Below are positions 18,189 to 26,247 of a DNA stretch of 64,000 nucleotides, piece after piece. Origin of the DNA: JAAYCI01 sp964370045 (GTDB lineage: Bacteria > Bacillota > Clostridia > Oscillospirales > Ruminococcaceae). A program made the position numbers and the translations under genes. Positions within the stretch are counted from its first letter, which is position 1, and every line of letters begins with the position of its first letter. The notes beneath the pieces were generated by a model. The model did no database searches. It was given only the letters and a program-made list of their open reading frames with translations, and was not told the origin of the DNA. The stretch lies in assembly GCA_964370045.1 (NCBI GenBank), contig CAYJGZ010000011.1, positions 17,683-81,682 of the forward strand. The letters run 5' to 3'.

Positions 18189-19136
18189 CTATTCTCTAAA
18201 AAAGTCATCCTGCTCGCTCACCATGCGAAACTCCCGCTCAAGCACAAACCCTTTTTCTTTTTGCACAACCTCTTGCACATGCTCTGCAAGGTTTAATACA
18301 TCCGCACAGCTTGCGCCACCCAAATTCACAATAAAGCCACAGTGCTTTTCGCTCACCGCCGCACCGCCCACACGGTAGCCCCGCAGGCCGCACTCATCTA
18401 TAAGCGCACCCGCAAACGCCCCTACGGGACGCTTAAATGCACTTCCGGCACTTGGCAGTTCCAGCGGCTGTTTTTGCTTTCTCGCAAGCATGTTTTGCTC
18501 CATTTTCAGCGAAATTTCCGCAGAATTTTCAGCTTTCAGCTCAAACGTCGCCGACAGCACACACCTACTTTTCCCCTGAAACGCAGAGCTTCTGTACCCA
18601 AGCGCCAGCTCACTACAGGGCAAAGTTACCTCGCAAAGCTCCTCATCCAAAAAGGTTACCGAGTGCAAAACGTCCTTCACTTCGCCGCCGTAAGCCCCTG
18701 CATTCATAAACACAGCGCCGCCCACACTGCCCGGTATTCCATACGCAAACTCAAGGCCGCCAAGGCCATTTCGCCGTGCAATATCACACAGGTGCGCTAA
18801 ATCCACACCGGCACCCGCACATATTTGTGCGCCCTGCACGCTCACGTCCGAAAGTGCACACAGCGTAGAGACCACTATTCCCCTAAAGCCCTCGTCCGAA
18901 AACAAAACATTGCTTCCCATCCCAAGAATAAAGCTGGGGACTTTCTGCTCCTTTGCACAGCGTAGCGCACACAAAAGTTGCTCTGCATCTTTCGGCTGAC
19001 AAAATATATCTGCCGCTCCACCGATGCAAAAGCTAATGTGCCCACACATCGGCTCGTTTTCCAAAAAAGGTATCGACTGTGAATTTAAGGATTTTTTTAG
19101 ATTTTTTATTGCATTTTCGGTGTGTTCCAAAGTCAT
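18189..19136 (-). CDS. murB: UDP-N-acetylenolpyruvoylglucosamine reductase
   Basis: A 315-aa FAD enzyme that reduces UDP-GlcNAc-enolpyruvate to UDP-MurNAc in peptidoglycan synthesis. The FAD-binding signature ILGMGSNVLFSDEGFRG and GLEFAYGIPGSVGGAVFMNAG (broken here as GIPGSVGGAVFMNAGAYGGE) are clear, YRSSAF and SAGSAFKRP hold the substrate and catalytic serines, and LEREF near the C-terminus supplies the conserved Glu. Start 19136 has AAGGAG six bases upstream. Longer starts would run into the preceding PHP gene. Even this start overlaps nothing and leaves a 43-base gap. Confidence 0.95.
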   Translation of the reverse strand: MTLEHTENAIKNLKKSLNSQSIPFLENEPMCGHISFCIGGAADIFCQPKDAEQLLCALRCAKEQKVPSFILGMGSNVLFSDEGFRGIVVSTLCALSDVSVQGAQICAGAGVDLAHLCDIARRNGLGGLEFAYGIPGSVGGAVFMNAGAYGGEVKDVLHSVTFLDEELCEVTLPCSELALGYRSSAFQGKSRCVLSATFELKAENSAEISLKMEQNMLARKQKQPLELPSAGSAFKRPVGAFAGALIDECGLRGYRVGGAAVSEKHCGFIVNLGGASCADVLNLAEHVQEVVQKEKGFVLEREFRMVSEQDDFFRE

Positions 19137-19179
19137 GCCATGCTCCTTAACGGCTGTACGCATAAAGTTTTTGTTACAT

Positions 19180-19947
19180 TTAAGTTTGATTTTTTTCGAG
19201 ATTGTCCGCAATTTTCAAAGCATGTTCGGACACACTTCGCCCATGACGCTGTAGTTCTTGCGCAAGCCTTCTCATGGAGGTATTTACTATCTGCTCCTGA
19301 GGAAAGTCAATTTCCTCCAGCATTTTAATCACATCACTTAGCTCGCTCATGGCGTATGTGGAGTGAGCATCCGAGCTTATCGCAATATTAGTGCCACAAT
19401 CCTTGCACGCAAGAGCCAGCCTACGCATATTTTCCTGCCCACCGGGACGTACATACACCGAGGCGGCGTTCATCTCCACAACCTTGTTGTTTTGTGCAAA
19501 TGCCCTCGCCACACGCTCATAGTCAAATGGATATACGGGTTGCTCTGCATGGCCTATCATGTCCACCAGCGGATTTTGTGCGATGCGCAGCCATGTTTCG
19601 GTCACGCCTTGTTCGTCCGTGGGCGCTATGCAGTCTTGGTGCATAGAGGCAATCACCCAGTCAAGACTTTTCAGTAGCCACTTGTCCATATCAAGGCTGC
19701 CATCGGCGCTCACTATATTCGCCTCCACCCCTTTTAACAAAAGGAAACCGTCTTCCACAATAGAGGGCAGGTTGCAAAGCGTGTAAAAATACCACGGGTG
19801 AGGCGAGTCGGGCATGGCAGGAGCATGGTCTGTCACCGCCATGCTCAAATACCCAAGGGATTTCGCCTGCACCATCATCTCCTGCAGGGTAGAAAGAGCA
19901 TGGTTTGAAACGTTTGTATGAACATGTAAATCCGCAATAATTGTCAT
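19180..19947 (-). CDS. PHP-domain phosphoesterase (YcdX-like)
   Basis: A 255-aa metal-dependent phosphoesterase fold. Metal ligands are visible in ADLHVHTNVSNHALST, MAVTDHAPAMPDSPH, an E in LKGVEANI, ASMHQD, IGHAEQP and ISSDAHSTY, the full trinuclear PHP set. Homologous YcdX/histidinol-phosphatase-like proteins commonly sit between hprK and murB in Clostridia, as here. The substrate is unknown. It does not carry the length or flanking genes expected of the histidine-pathway HisK. It is about 95 bases downstream of hprK. Confidence 0.88.
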   Translation of the reverse strand: MTIIADLHVHTNVSNHALSTLQEMMVQAKSLGYLSMAVTDHAPAMPDSPHPWYFYTLCNLPSIVEDGFLLLKGVEANIVSADGSLDMDKWLLKSLDWVIASMHQDCIAPTDEQGVTETWLRIAQNPLVDMIGHAEQPVYPFDYERVARAFAQNNKVVEMNAASVYVRPGGQENMRRLALACKDCGTNIAISSDAHSTYAMSELSDVIKMLEEIDFPQEQIVNTSMRRLAQELQRHGRSVSEHALKIADNLEKNQT

Positions 19948-20042
19948 ATAATGTGCCTGCTGTTGTCGCCCTTAATTTCATTGTATTTTATCTTGATTAA
20001 AGCTTTAATTTTTTACACAAAATAACACAAGCAAACATTCGG

Positions 20043-21005
20043 TTATAATATTTCAGTCACACCCTCACCGGTGATGTCGTCATTGAGGCCGAGCTTACCC
20101 AGTAGTTCTTTTGCGGCGTTGTAGCCAAGATATACTTTTTGGCGGTTGTTCATCGCCGCAATTTCCAATATAACAGCGAGGTTTCTGCCCGGCTTTACGG
20201 GAATTACCGACATAGGGATTTTGTTGCCCATAATGTCCATATTGTTATCTTCAAGGCCCGTGCGGCTGTAGTTTTTCGCCTTATCCCACGGCTCCAGCAC
20301 CACCACAAGGTCTATTTTGCTGGTGTTTTTCACAGCGCCGCTGCCAAACACACGCGCCACATTTATAAAGCCTATGCCTCGTAGCTCTATAAAATGGCGA
20401 ATATTTTCAGGCGCCTGCCCGAATATAGTACTACTGGACACCTTGCGCAGCTCCACCGCATCATCCGCAATAAGGCGGTGCCCTCTTTTCAAAAGCTCCA
20501 CGGCCGTCTCGCTTTTTCCCACGCCGCTCTCGCCCAAAATCAATATACCTTCGCCGTATATTTCCACCAGCACGCCGTGCCTTGTCACCCTTTGGGCAAG
20601 TTCTACATTTAGTATAGCCAAAGCACTGCTTGTAAACTCGGAGGAGGTTTCGGTGGTGGTGACAATCGGCACCTCAAATTCCTCGCCATACTCCACAAGC
20701 TCCGCAAAAACCTCACGCCCACGGGTAACCACCACCATAGGCGGCTTTGCGCTTACCAGTGCCTTTATGCGCTCCCTGCGCTGTTCATCATTCAAGTGAT
20801 GGCGCAGATAGCTCATCTCTGCATTTCCCAAAATCTGAATACGGGTAGCATCGAAAAACTCCTCATATCCCACAAGCATAAGCCCGGGGCGGTTTACCTC
20901 CGAGGTGTAAATCAGTATTTTATTCAGGTCCTCCTGCGGCGAGTAGGAAACTCCAAGGTTCAATCTTTTTACAAGCTTTCCCAGTGGTATCGAGTACTGT
21001 GCCAT
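20043..21005 (-). CDS. hprK: HPr kinase/phosphorylase
   Basis: A 320-aa bifunctional enzyme that phosphorylates HPr on Ser46 and removes the phosphate, setting carbon catabolite repression in Firmicutes. The P-loop GESGVGKSE, the catalytic Asp region HRLIADDAVELR, the RGIGFINVARVFG loop and the C-terminal signature IPVKPGRNLAVILE are all intact. The N-terminal domain is of normal size. It is the first gene of the minus-strand hprK-PHP-murB-whiA run. The gap upstream (21006-21345) holds divergent promoters. Confidence 0.96.
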   Translation of the reverse strand: MAQYSIPLGKLVKRLNLGVSYSPQEDLNKILIYTSEVNRPGLMLVGYEEFFDATRIQILGNAEMSYLRHHLNDEQRRERIKALVSAKPPMVVVTRGREVFAELVEYGEEFEVPIVTTTETSSEFTSSALAILNVELAQRVTRHGVLVEIYGEGILILGESGVGKSETAVELLKRGHRLIADDAVELRKVSSSTIFGQAPENIRHFIELRGIGFINVARVFGSGAVKNTSKIDLVVVLEPWDKAKNYSRTGLEDNNMDIMGNKIPMSVIPVKPGRNLAVILEIAAMNNRQKVYLGYNAAKELLGKLGLNDDITGEGVTEIL

Positions 21006-21029
21006 ATAGCGTCACCCTTCCGATTAAGT

Positions 21030-21059
21030 AATATAGTATAAGGCTGTTTTTTGATTCAA
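21030..21059 (-). promoter_or_regulatory. Possible hprK promoter
   Basis: On the minus strand TTGAAT (21054-21059) is followed after 18 bases by TATATT (21030-21035), 25 bases ahead of the hprK start. The nearby TATACT gives an alternative -10 at poorer spacing. Confidence 0.4.
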
Positions 21060-21257
21060 ACTATTTTGTGGTAATTCAATCAAGGGGCTATCAATCACCC
21101 ACTAAATACATAAAATGGAACTTGCAGTTATCCCAAAACGAGGGATATCTTGCCTAAATTATACCTTATTTTTGATATATTTTCAAATACCGTAAATGTT
21201 CTGTCTTACCAAGCAACGCAAATCACCGCTTTTATTCACGCTCCCACCGCATATGTT

Positions 21258-21286
21258 TTGCCACTTTTGCAAAAATATGGTATACT
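21258..21286 (+). promoter_or_regulatory. Promoter of the GT4 glycosyltransferase gene
   Basis: TTGCCA (21258-21263), a 17-base spacer and TATACT (21281-21286), followed by about 55 bases of leader before the gene start. The arrangement is close to sigma-A consensus. Confidence 0.7.
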
Positions 21287-21345
21287 TATACATTAGATAT
21301 GCAATTTACAGTGTACGCATTTTTTAATTTTAATGGAGGCAGTTT

Positions 21346-22560
21346 ATGCGCATCGCCATTTTTACCGAAACATATTATCCGTATATCAGCGGCGTAATCA
21401 CCCATGTGCAGGCGCTGTACACAGGCCTAAAGCAGGCAGGACATGACGTGCTTATCGTCACGTTAAGCCCCACCGCAAAGCGACACTATATAGAGGACGA
21501 TGTGCTGTATTGCCCCGCAAGGCCGATGGAAAAGATGTACGGCTACGGCATAGCAAACCCAATGAACCGTGAGCGGCTGGATATTATCCGCAAGTTCAAC
21601 CCCGATGTTTTGCACACACATACAGAGTTCAGCATAGGGATTTTTGCGCTTTACTGCGCACGTATGATGAAATTACCCATAGTGTACACACTACACACCA
21701 TGTACGACGATTATCTTTTTTACCTGTTTCCCAAGAAAACACTGCGCTTCACACGCCCCATGGCGCACGCATATTTCCGTGGTATAGCACGTAGCACCAC
21801 CGAGATTATCGGCCCCTCCGAAAAGGTGGCTCACTTTTTGAATCACATATTAAAAGTGCGCCGCAAGGTGCATGTAATCCCAAACACGGTTGACCTTAGC
21901 ATCTTCAACGAGAGGAATATCCCCACCGACGATGTAAAAAGTGTGAAGGATCGCCTTGGCATAAAAACCAGAGATATTCCGCTTGTTTTTGTAGGGCGCT
22001 TGGGCGAAGAAAAAAGCATTGATGTGCTGGTGGATTATTTTCACAAAGCTTTTAAGGATGAGCCCAAGTACAAGCTGCTCATCATTGGTGACGGCCCCGA
22101 AAAGGAAAAAATTGCCGCACAGATAGCTCGCCTAAATGCCGAAAAGCAAATTTTACTCCTTGGTCGTGTGGAGCACGATGAAATCCCCCCCTACTATCAG
22201 GCGTGCAAGCTGTTCACCACCGCATCCACCAGCGAGATGAACTCCATTTCCCTTTTGGAGGCAAATGCAAGCGGGCTGTACGCTGTGCAACGGTACGACC
22301 CCAACAACCGCCAGCAAATCAAGCAGGGCATAAACGGCGAGGAGTTTCACACAGTAGAACAGTTCAAAGAAATTGTGCAAGGCCACGCCTCGCTCTCCGC
22401 TGCCGATAAAAAGAAACGTCGTAGCGGAGTTGTGAAGTATGCTCACCGCTACGGAATACCCGAGTTCACCACCGCTGTTTTGAAAATCTACACAAAAGCT
22501 ATAAAGCGCAACGCAAAGGAGAAAATCAAAAAAGGGCGTCGGTCGTTTTTGAAAAAATAG
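21346..22560 (+). CDS. Glycosyltransferase family 4, probable diacylglycerol glucosyltransferase type
   Basis: A 404-aa GT-B enzyme. The N-terminal MRIAIFTETYYPYISGVI with a glycine-rich acceptor loop, DVLHTHTEFSIGIF, the central IIGPSEKV and VIPNTVDL, and the donor-side FVGRLGEEKSIDVL and LLEANASGLYAV are typical of GT4 proteins close to 1,2-diacylglycerol 3-glucosyltransferases of Firmicutes. Such enzymes make glycolipids that act as membrane lipids or lipoteichoic acid anchors. A very basic C-terminus (KRNAKEKIKKGRRSFLKK) suits membrane association. GGAGG lies six bases upstream. It is monocistronic, ending at a shared terminator. The lipid acceptor is inferred. Confidence 0.85.
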   Translation: MRIAIFTETYYPYISGVITHVQALYTGLKQAGHDVLIVTLSPTAKRHYIEDDVLYCPARPMEKMYGYGIANPMNRERLDIIRKFNPDVLHTHTEFSIGIFALYCARMMKLPIVYTLHTMYDDYLFYLFPKKTLRFTRPMAHAYFRGIARSTTEIIGPSEKVAHFLNHILKVRRKVHVIPNTVDLSIFNERNIPTDDVKSVKDRLGIKTRDIPLVFVGRLGEEKSIDVLVDYFHKAFKDEPKYKLLIIGDGPEKEKIAAQIARLNAEKQILLLGRVEHDEIPPYYQACKLFTTASTSEMNSISLLEANASGLYAVQRYDPNNRQQIKQGINGEEFHTVEQFKEIVQGHASLSAADKKKRRSGVVKYAHRYGIPEFTTAVLKIYTKAIKRNAKEKIKKGRRSFLKK

Positions 22561-22682
22561 ATAGTGCTGTCACGAGTGTTCAGCCGTCCATTTTTAGGCT
22601 CATGAGGACACTATCCATCAAAAAATCTCGCAAAATCATTTGTCACATGGATTTTATTTTTACAAAACAGCTAAAAAATCAC

Positions 22683-22732
22683 AAAAAAGCCGCAACCTTT
22701 CCACCTTTCGGAAAGTAATTGCGGCTTTTATT
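22683..22732. terminator. Bidirectional intrinsic terminator
   Basis: AAAAAGCCGCAA and TTGCGGCTTTT form the outer stem, with CTTTCC/GGAAAG inside. It lies between convergent genes (GT4 on plus, yerC-like on minus) and has A and T runs on both sides. Confidence 0.8.
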
Positions 22733-22758
22733 TATTGCAATTTTTTGCTTTTTTATTT

Positions 22759-23055
22759 TTATGGCTGTGAAATGCGCTCAATGGCGGTGCGGTATCCGCC
22801 CTCGCCGTACTGTATGCACCTGTTTATGCGGCTGATGGTGGCGGTGCTTATCTCCACCGTTTTCACAATCTGCTCGTAGGTAGCGCCCTCCAAAAGCATC
22901 CTCGCTACACGGATGCGCTGGGTCATGTCCGCAAGCTCCTTCATCGTGCATAAATCTTCAAAAAAGGCGTAACACTCCTCCACGCTCCCCAGTGAAAGTA
23001 TCGCCTTAAAAAGTGCATCGGTATGTTCATCACGCTTGAAGCCTTTATCTGTCAT
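22759..23055 (-). CDS. YerC/YecD family TrpR-related DNA-binding protein
   Basis: A 98-aa helical protein with a TrpR-like helix-turn-helix: LADMTQRIRVARMLLEGATYE followed by a recognition helix in VEISTATISRINRCIQYG. The family is widespread in Firmicutes and usually annotated YerC/YecD; the Trp-binding function is not implied. The ATG at 23055 is preferred over one three codons earlier, because the G-rich AGGGGGG site sits nine bases before it but directly abuts the earlier one. Targets and effector are unknown. Confidence 0.85.
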   Translation of the reverse strand: MTDKGFKRDEHTDALFKAILSLGSVEECYAFFEDLCTMKELADMTQRIRVARMLLEGATYEQIVKTVEISTATISRINRCIQYGEGGYRTAIERISQP

Positions 23056-23130
23056 TGCGCACATCCCCCCTAAAAACGGATTTAATAATATTTCTTTTGT
23101 ATTTTATGCGAATATTTAATTGATTTTTTA

Positions 23131-23250
23131 GGGCAACACCGCATAATTATTGTACTTAATTACACCGAGAAAATTTTTGTAAAATATGGCGGAAATTTTC
23201 GGGGCAAGATGAGTGCAAAGACATTCGCCGGTAATTGTGCGGTATTGCCT
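23131..23250. repeat. MITE-like element with imperfect terminal inverted repeats
   Basis: The ends GGCAACACCGCATAATTATT (from 23132) and, on the opposite strand, GGCAATACCGCACAATTACC (ending 23249) match at 16 of 20 positions. The 118-base interval has no open frame of note. It lies in the 400-base gap between the yerC-like gene and tsf. No transposase is present; a non-autonomous element is inferred. Confidence 0.55.
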
Positions 23251-23390
23251 TAGGGCAAAACCACAACACACCCTATGTGCTCACCTATTTGAATCACCCG
23301 CTTTTACACTTTAGCACATTACTGCAAAAAAGGCAAACATTATTATCCCACAAACAGGGTGTTTTTCACAACTGCTTTCCGTTTTTGCAC

Positions 23391-23423
23391 TAAAATACCC
23401 ATCGGAGATGTTCCGATGGGTAT
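23391..23423 (-). terminator. Terminator of the rpsB-tsf operon
   Basis: A perfect 12-base stem (ATACCCATCGGA and TCCGATGGGTAT) with a 5-base loop about 35 bases after the tsf stop; a short T run follows on the minus strand. Confidence 0.75.
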
Positions 23424-23457
23424 AAGAAATACGTTTTCAAGCTTTTACAGGCATTTT

Positions 23458-24366
23458 CTACTTCATCATGCCGGCAACTTCGCTTGCAAAATCCTCTTCC
23501 TTCTTTTCAAGGCCCTCGCCCTTCTCGTAGCGAGCAAAGCCCAGCACCTTGATGTCTCCGCCCAGCTTCTTTGCGGTATCATCCACATACTGCTGTACGG
23601 AAATCTTGTCGTCACGCACAAACTTCTGCTCCAGCAGGCAGTTTTGCTCGTAGTATTTGTTGATGCGGCCGATAACCATCTTTTCGGCGATATTCTCCGG
23701 CTTGCCCTCGTTGATTGCCTGTGTTTTCAGGATTTCCTTTTCCTTGTCCAGTATCTCCGCAGGCACATCCTCACGGCGCATGTATGGGGGGTTGAAGACA
23801 GTAATGTGCATAGCTACGTCTTTTGCGAACGCAGCAAACTCGGGGCTCTTTGCCACGTCATCGCTTGTGTCAAACTGAACAAGCACGCCGTGGGTGCCGC
23901 CGCTGTGCACATAGGAGCAGTTGATGCCCGAAAAGCGCACAAACCTGCGAATCTTCAGGTTCTCGCCGATAACAAGAATCTTCTCTTGCAGCTCAGCCTC
24001 AACGGTTCTGTCGTTCATGGGTAGCTTCAAAAGTGCGTCCACATCGGCGGGGTCGTTTTTCAGCACTACCTCTGCCAGCTGCTGTACAAACTCCCTAAAG
24101 CTTTCGTTTTTCGCAACAAAGTCGGTTTCGCTGTTCACCTCTACCATTGCGCCGGCCTGTGTGTCCGCATCCGTTATGGAGCACACAATGCCCTCGCTGG
24201 CAATGCGTCCCGCCTTTTTATTTGCGGCGGCAAGCCCCTTTTCACGCAGTAGCGCAACCGCTTTTTCCATATCACCATCTGCTTCGGTCAGCGCCTTTTT
24301 GCAGTCCATCATGCCACAGCCGGTGCTCTCGCGCAGCTCTTTAACGTCCTGTGCGGTAAATGCCAT
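23458..24366 (-). CDS. tsf: Translation elongation factor Ts
   Basis: A 302-aa guanine-nucleotide exchange factor for EF-Tu. The N-terminal UBA-like domain has VKELRESTGCGMMDCKKALTE (given here in part: RESTGCGMMDCKKAL), and the exchange core contains VEVNSETDFVAKNESF. The remaining dimerisation-like subdomains end in YEKGEGLEKKEEDFASEV. The length is typical. AAGGAG precedes the ATG. It follows rpsB by 45 bases, forming the conserved rpsB-tsf operon, and is closed by the hairpin at 23391-23423. Confidence 0.97.
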   Translation of the reverse strand: MAFTAQDVKELRESTGCGMMDCKKALTEADGDMEKAVALLREKGLAAANKKAGRIASEGIVCSITDADTQAGAMVEVNSETDFVAKNESFREFVQQLAEVVLKNDPADVDALLKLPMNDRTVEAELQEKILVIGENLKIRRFVRFSGINCSYVHSGGTHGVLVQFDTSDDVAKSPEFAAFAKDVAMHITVFNPPYMRREDVPAEILDKEKEILKTQAINEGKPENIAEKMVIGRINKYYEQNCLLEQKFVRDDKISVQQYVDDTAKKLGGDIKVLGFARYEKGEGLEKKEEDFASEVAGMMK

Positions 24367-24411
24367 ATCTATTGCTCTCCTTATACAGTTATATAAACAG
24401 GTTTTGGTTTC

Positions 24412-25146
24412 TTATGCCTCGGCTGCCTCGGCCATATCCTCGGATGCGGCCTCTTCCATCTGCTCGCCCTGACGACCCTCCAGGATAGCATCTGCCATAG
24501 CGCTGGAAATAAGGCGCACAGCACGGATAGCATCGTCGTTGCCGGGGATTACATAGTCGATTTCGTCGGGGTCGCAGTTTGTATCCACAATGCCCACAAC
24601 GGGAATGTGCAGCTTGCGAGCCTCTGCCACCGCAATGTGCTCCTTGCGGGGGTCAACGATGAACAGTGCGCCGGGCAGGCGGTCCATGTTCTTCACGCCG
24701 CCGAGGAATTTCTCCAGCTTTTCAATCTCAAGCTCCAGCTTGATAACTTCCTTTTTGGGAAGCATCTCAAATGTGCCATCCTCACGCATTTTCTTCAGCT
24801 GCTCCATGCGCTCGATGCGGCGGCGGATGGTGCGGAAGTTTGTGAGCATACCGCCCAGCCAACGTGCGTCCACATAGGGCATTCCGCAGCGTGCGCTCTC
24901 CTCACGGATAGACTCCTGCGCCTGCTTCTTTGTGCCCACGAACAAAAGCATCTCGCCCGCAGTGGAAAGCTCACGCACAAAATTGTACGCCTCGTCCATC
25001 TTGCGCACTGTCTTTTGCAGGTCGATGATGTAAATGCCGTTGCGCTCGGTGAAGATGTACTTGGACATCTTAGGGTTCCACCTGCGTGTTTGGTGACCAA
25101 AGTGTACGCCGGCTTCGAGTAGTTGCTTCATTGATACGACTGCCAT
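24412..25146 (-). CDS. rpsB: 30S ribosomal protein S2
   Basis: A 244-aa ribosomal protein. The true start is the ATG at 25146, giving MAVVSMKQLLEAGVHFGHQ with a perfect GGAGG upstream; the longer frame to 25281 is leader sequence. RRWNPKMSKYIFTERNGIYI, GTKKQAQESI and IVDPRKEHIAVAEARKL are family signatures. An acidic, Ala/Glu-rich tail of about 20 residues extends the C-terminus. It is transcribed with tsf from the promoter at 25272-25300 through a leader of about 119 bases. Confidence 0.97.
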   Translation of the reverse strand: MAVVSMKQLLEAGVHFGHQTRRWNPKMSKYIFTERNGIYIIDLQKTVRKMDEAYNFVRELSTAGEMLLFVGTKKQAQESIREESARCGMPYVDARWLGGMLTNFRTIRRRIERMEQLKKMREDGTFEMLPKKEVIKLELEIEKLEKFLGGVKNMDRLPGALFIVDPRKEHIAVAEARKLHIPVVGIVDTNCDPDEIDYVIPGNDDAIRAVRLISSAMADAILEGRQGEQMEEAASEDMAEAAEA

Positions 25147-25265
25147 GTTAGTTCCTCCAAAAATAAATTTGTTTTTCCTCCGCAATCCCTTTATAATGAA
25201 AGCACCCACCCGACAATACTTGTCGAGCACTCGGGCACATAAGGCACTGCGTGTGGATTTCCAGC
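25147..25265 (-). promoter_or_regulatory. Structured rpsB leader, possible S2 autoregulatory site
   Basis: The roughly 119-base leader can fold into a hairpin with CGACA/TGTCG around a 5-base loop and an outer GTGCCC/GGGTGC helix (25199-25236). Ribosomal proteins often repress their own leaders in Firmicutes; autoregulation here is inference. Confidence 0.4.
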
Positions 25266-25271
25266 TGATAA

Positions 25272-25300
25272 AGTATATCACAGACGGTGCATTTTGGCAA
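25272..25300 (-). promoter_or_regulatory. rpsB-tsf promoter
   Basis: On the minus strand TTGCCA (25295-25300), a 17-base spacer and TATACT (25272-25277), close to sigma-A consensus. Confidence 0.75.
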
Positions 25301-25423
25301 GTGCTCGTGGGATATTTTAGGGGATTTTTCCACCATAATATATCTTTTTATCCTTGAAACAGCATCAGTCAATACATCATCACAATTTCATCGATTATTT
25401 GACTATTTATTGTGCATTTTGTG

Positions 25424-25452
25424 TTGACATTCCCACGTGCCAATGATAACAT
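25424..25452 (+). promoter_or_regulatory. Promoter of the small secreted TSPQTGVYI protein gene
   Basis: A consensus TTGACA (25424-25429), a 17-base spacer and TAACAT (25447-25452), leaving about 90 bases of leader before the start. It is divergent from the rpsB promoter. Confidence 0.6.
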
Positions 25453-25551
25453 ATGGGTGAATGTGTTTACCCCTTAATTTCATGGCAAAAACGCAAACAC
25501 ATATATGTAGCTTTCTTGTTCAATCATTATTTTGAGGAGGTAGTTTTAGAA

Positions 25552-26091
25552 ATGAAGAAAAACAAATTGGTTGTTTCCATCGTTGCGGTTCTTATGTTTG
25601 CGCTTATGGTTCCTATGGTTGCGTTTGCAACCTCCCCCCAAATCGGTAATGCTACCGTCAGCTTCACAAATAGCACTATCGTAACACCTAATGCCCGTCT
25701 TGCAATGATGCCCGTGCCGGCAAATAGCGCCAGCAATTTCCAGGCATCTGCAATGTCTATGGGTGCAAAGGGTCAGCTCGTAGGCATTATGGACATCTTC
25801 CTTCTGGATTCACAGGGTACTGAGCTACAGCCTGCTGCTGGCGAGGCAAATGTTATTCGCATTGACATTGCCAACCTTCGCTCCTACGACACGGTGCACG
25901 CTTTCCACCTGGTGGAAAATGCAGACGGCACAACAAAGATGGAGAAAATCAGCGTATCAGTGTATGATAACTACATCACTATGATGCCCACAAGCTTCTC
26001 CCTGTTCGGCTTCTATGTGGAGCGCAATGCGGCACCCACAACGACTACCACAGTGACTACCACTTCCCCCCAGACGGGTGTTTATATCTAA
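25552..26091 (+). CDS. Small secreted protein with C-terminal TSPQTGVYI
   Basis: I do not recognise a named family. The 179-aa product begins with a clear signal peptide (MKKNKLVVSIVAVLMFALM, then VPMVAFA with a likely cut before TS). A mature domain of about 120 residues resembles one unit of the protein at 35302-36681: a V/I-x-D-x-x-x-x-D segment, a PA pair, and a closing FSLFGFYVERNA. A Thr-rich linker leads to a terminal TSPQTGVYI. SPQTG resembles sortase-B-type motifs of Clostridia, but no hydrophobic span or basic tail follows. The ATG at 25552 is chosen because of GAGGAGG upstream and the signal peptide. It stands alone, with its own promoter and terminator. Confidence 0.8.
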   Translation: MKKNKLVVSIVAVLMFALMVPMVAFATSPQIGNATVSFTNSTIVTPNARLAMMPVPANSASNFQASAMSMGAKGQLVGIMDIFLLDSQGTELQPAAGEANVIRIDIANLRSYDTVHAFHLVENADGTTKMEKISVSVYDNYITMMPTSFSLFGFYVERNAAPTTTTTVTTTSPQTGVYI

Positions 26092-26127
26092 GCATTCACA
26101 GTATCTAATTCCTAATTACAAACACAC

Positions 26128-26168
26128 AAAGGGCAAGACCTACTTTTAGGTTTTTGCCCTTTTTTTTG
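26128..26168 (+). terminator. Intrinsic terminator
   Basis: AAAGGGCAA pairs with TTGCCCTTT, followed by a run of eight T. It ends the transcript of the small secreted protein. Confidence 0.85.
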
Positions 26169-26247
26169 TGTGAATATTATCGTATAATTAGAGCAAGCAT
26201 GTTTTCGTGCTAATATTTTATATTTATCTTGAGTTTATGGAGTGACA

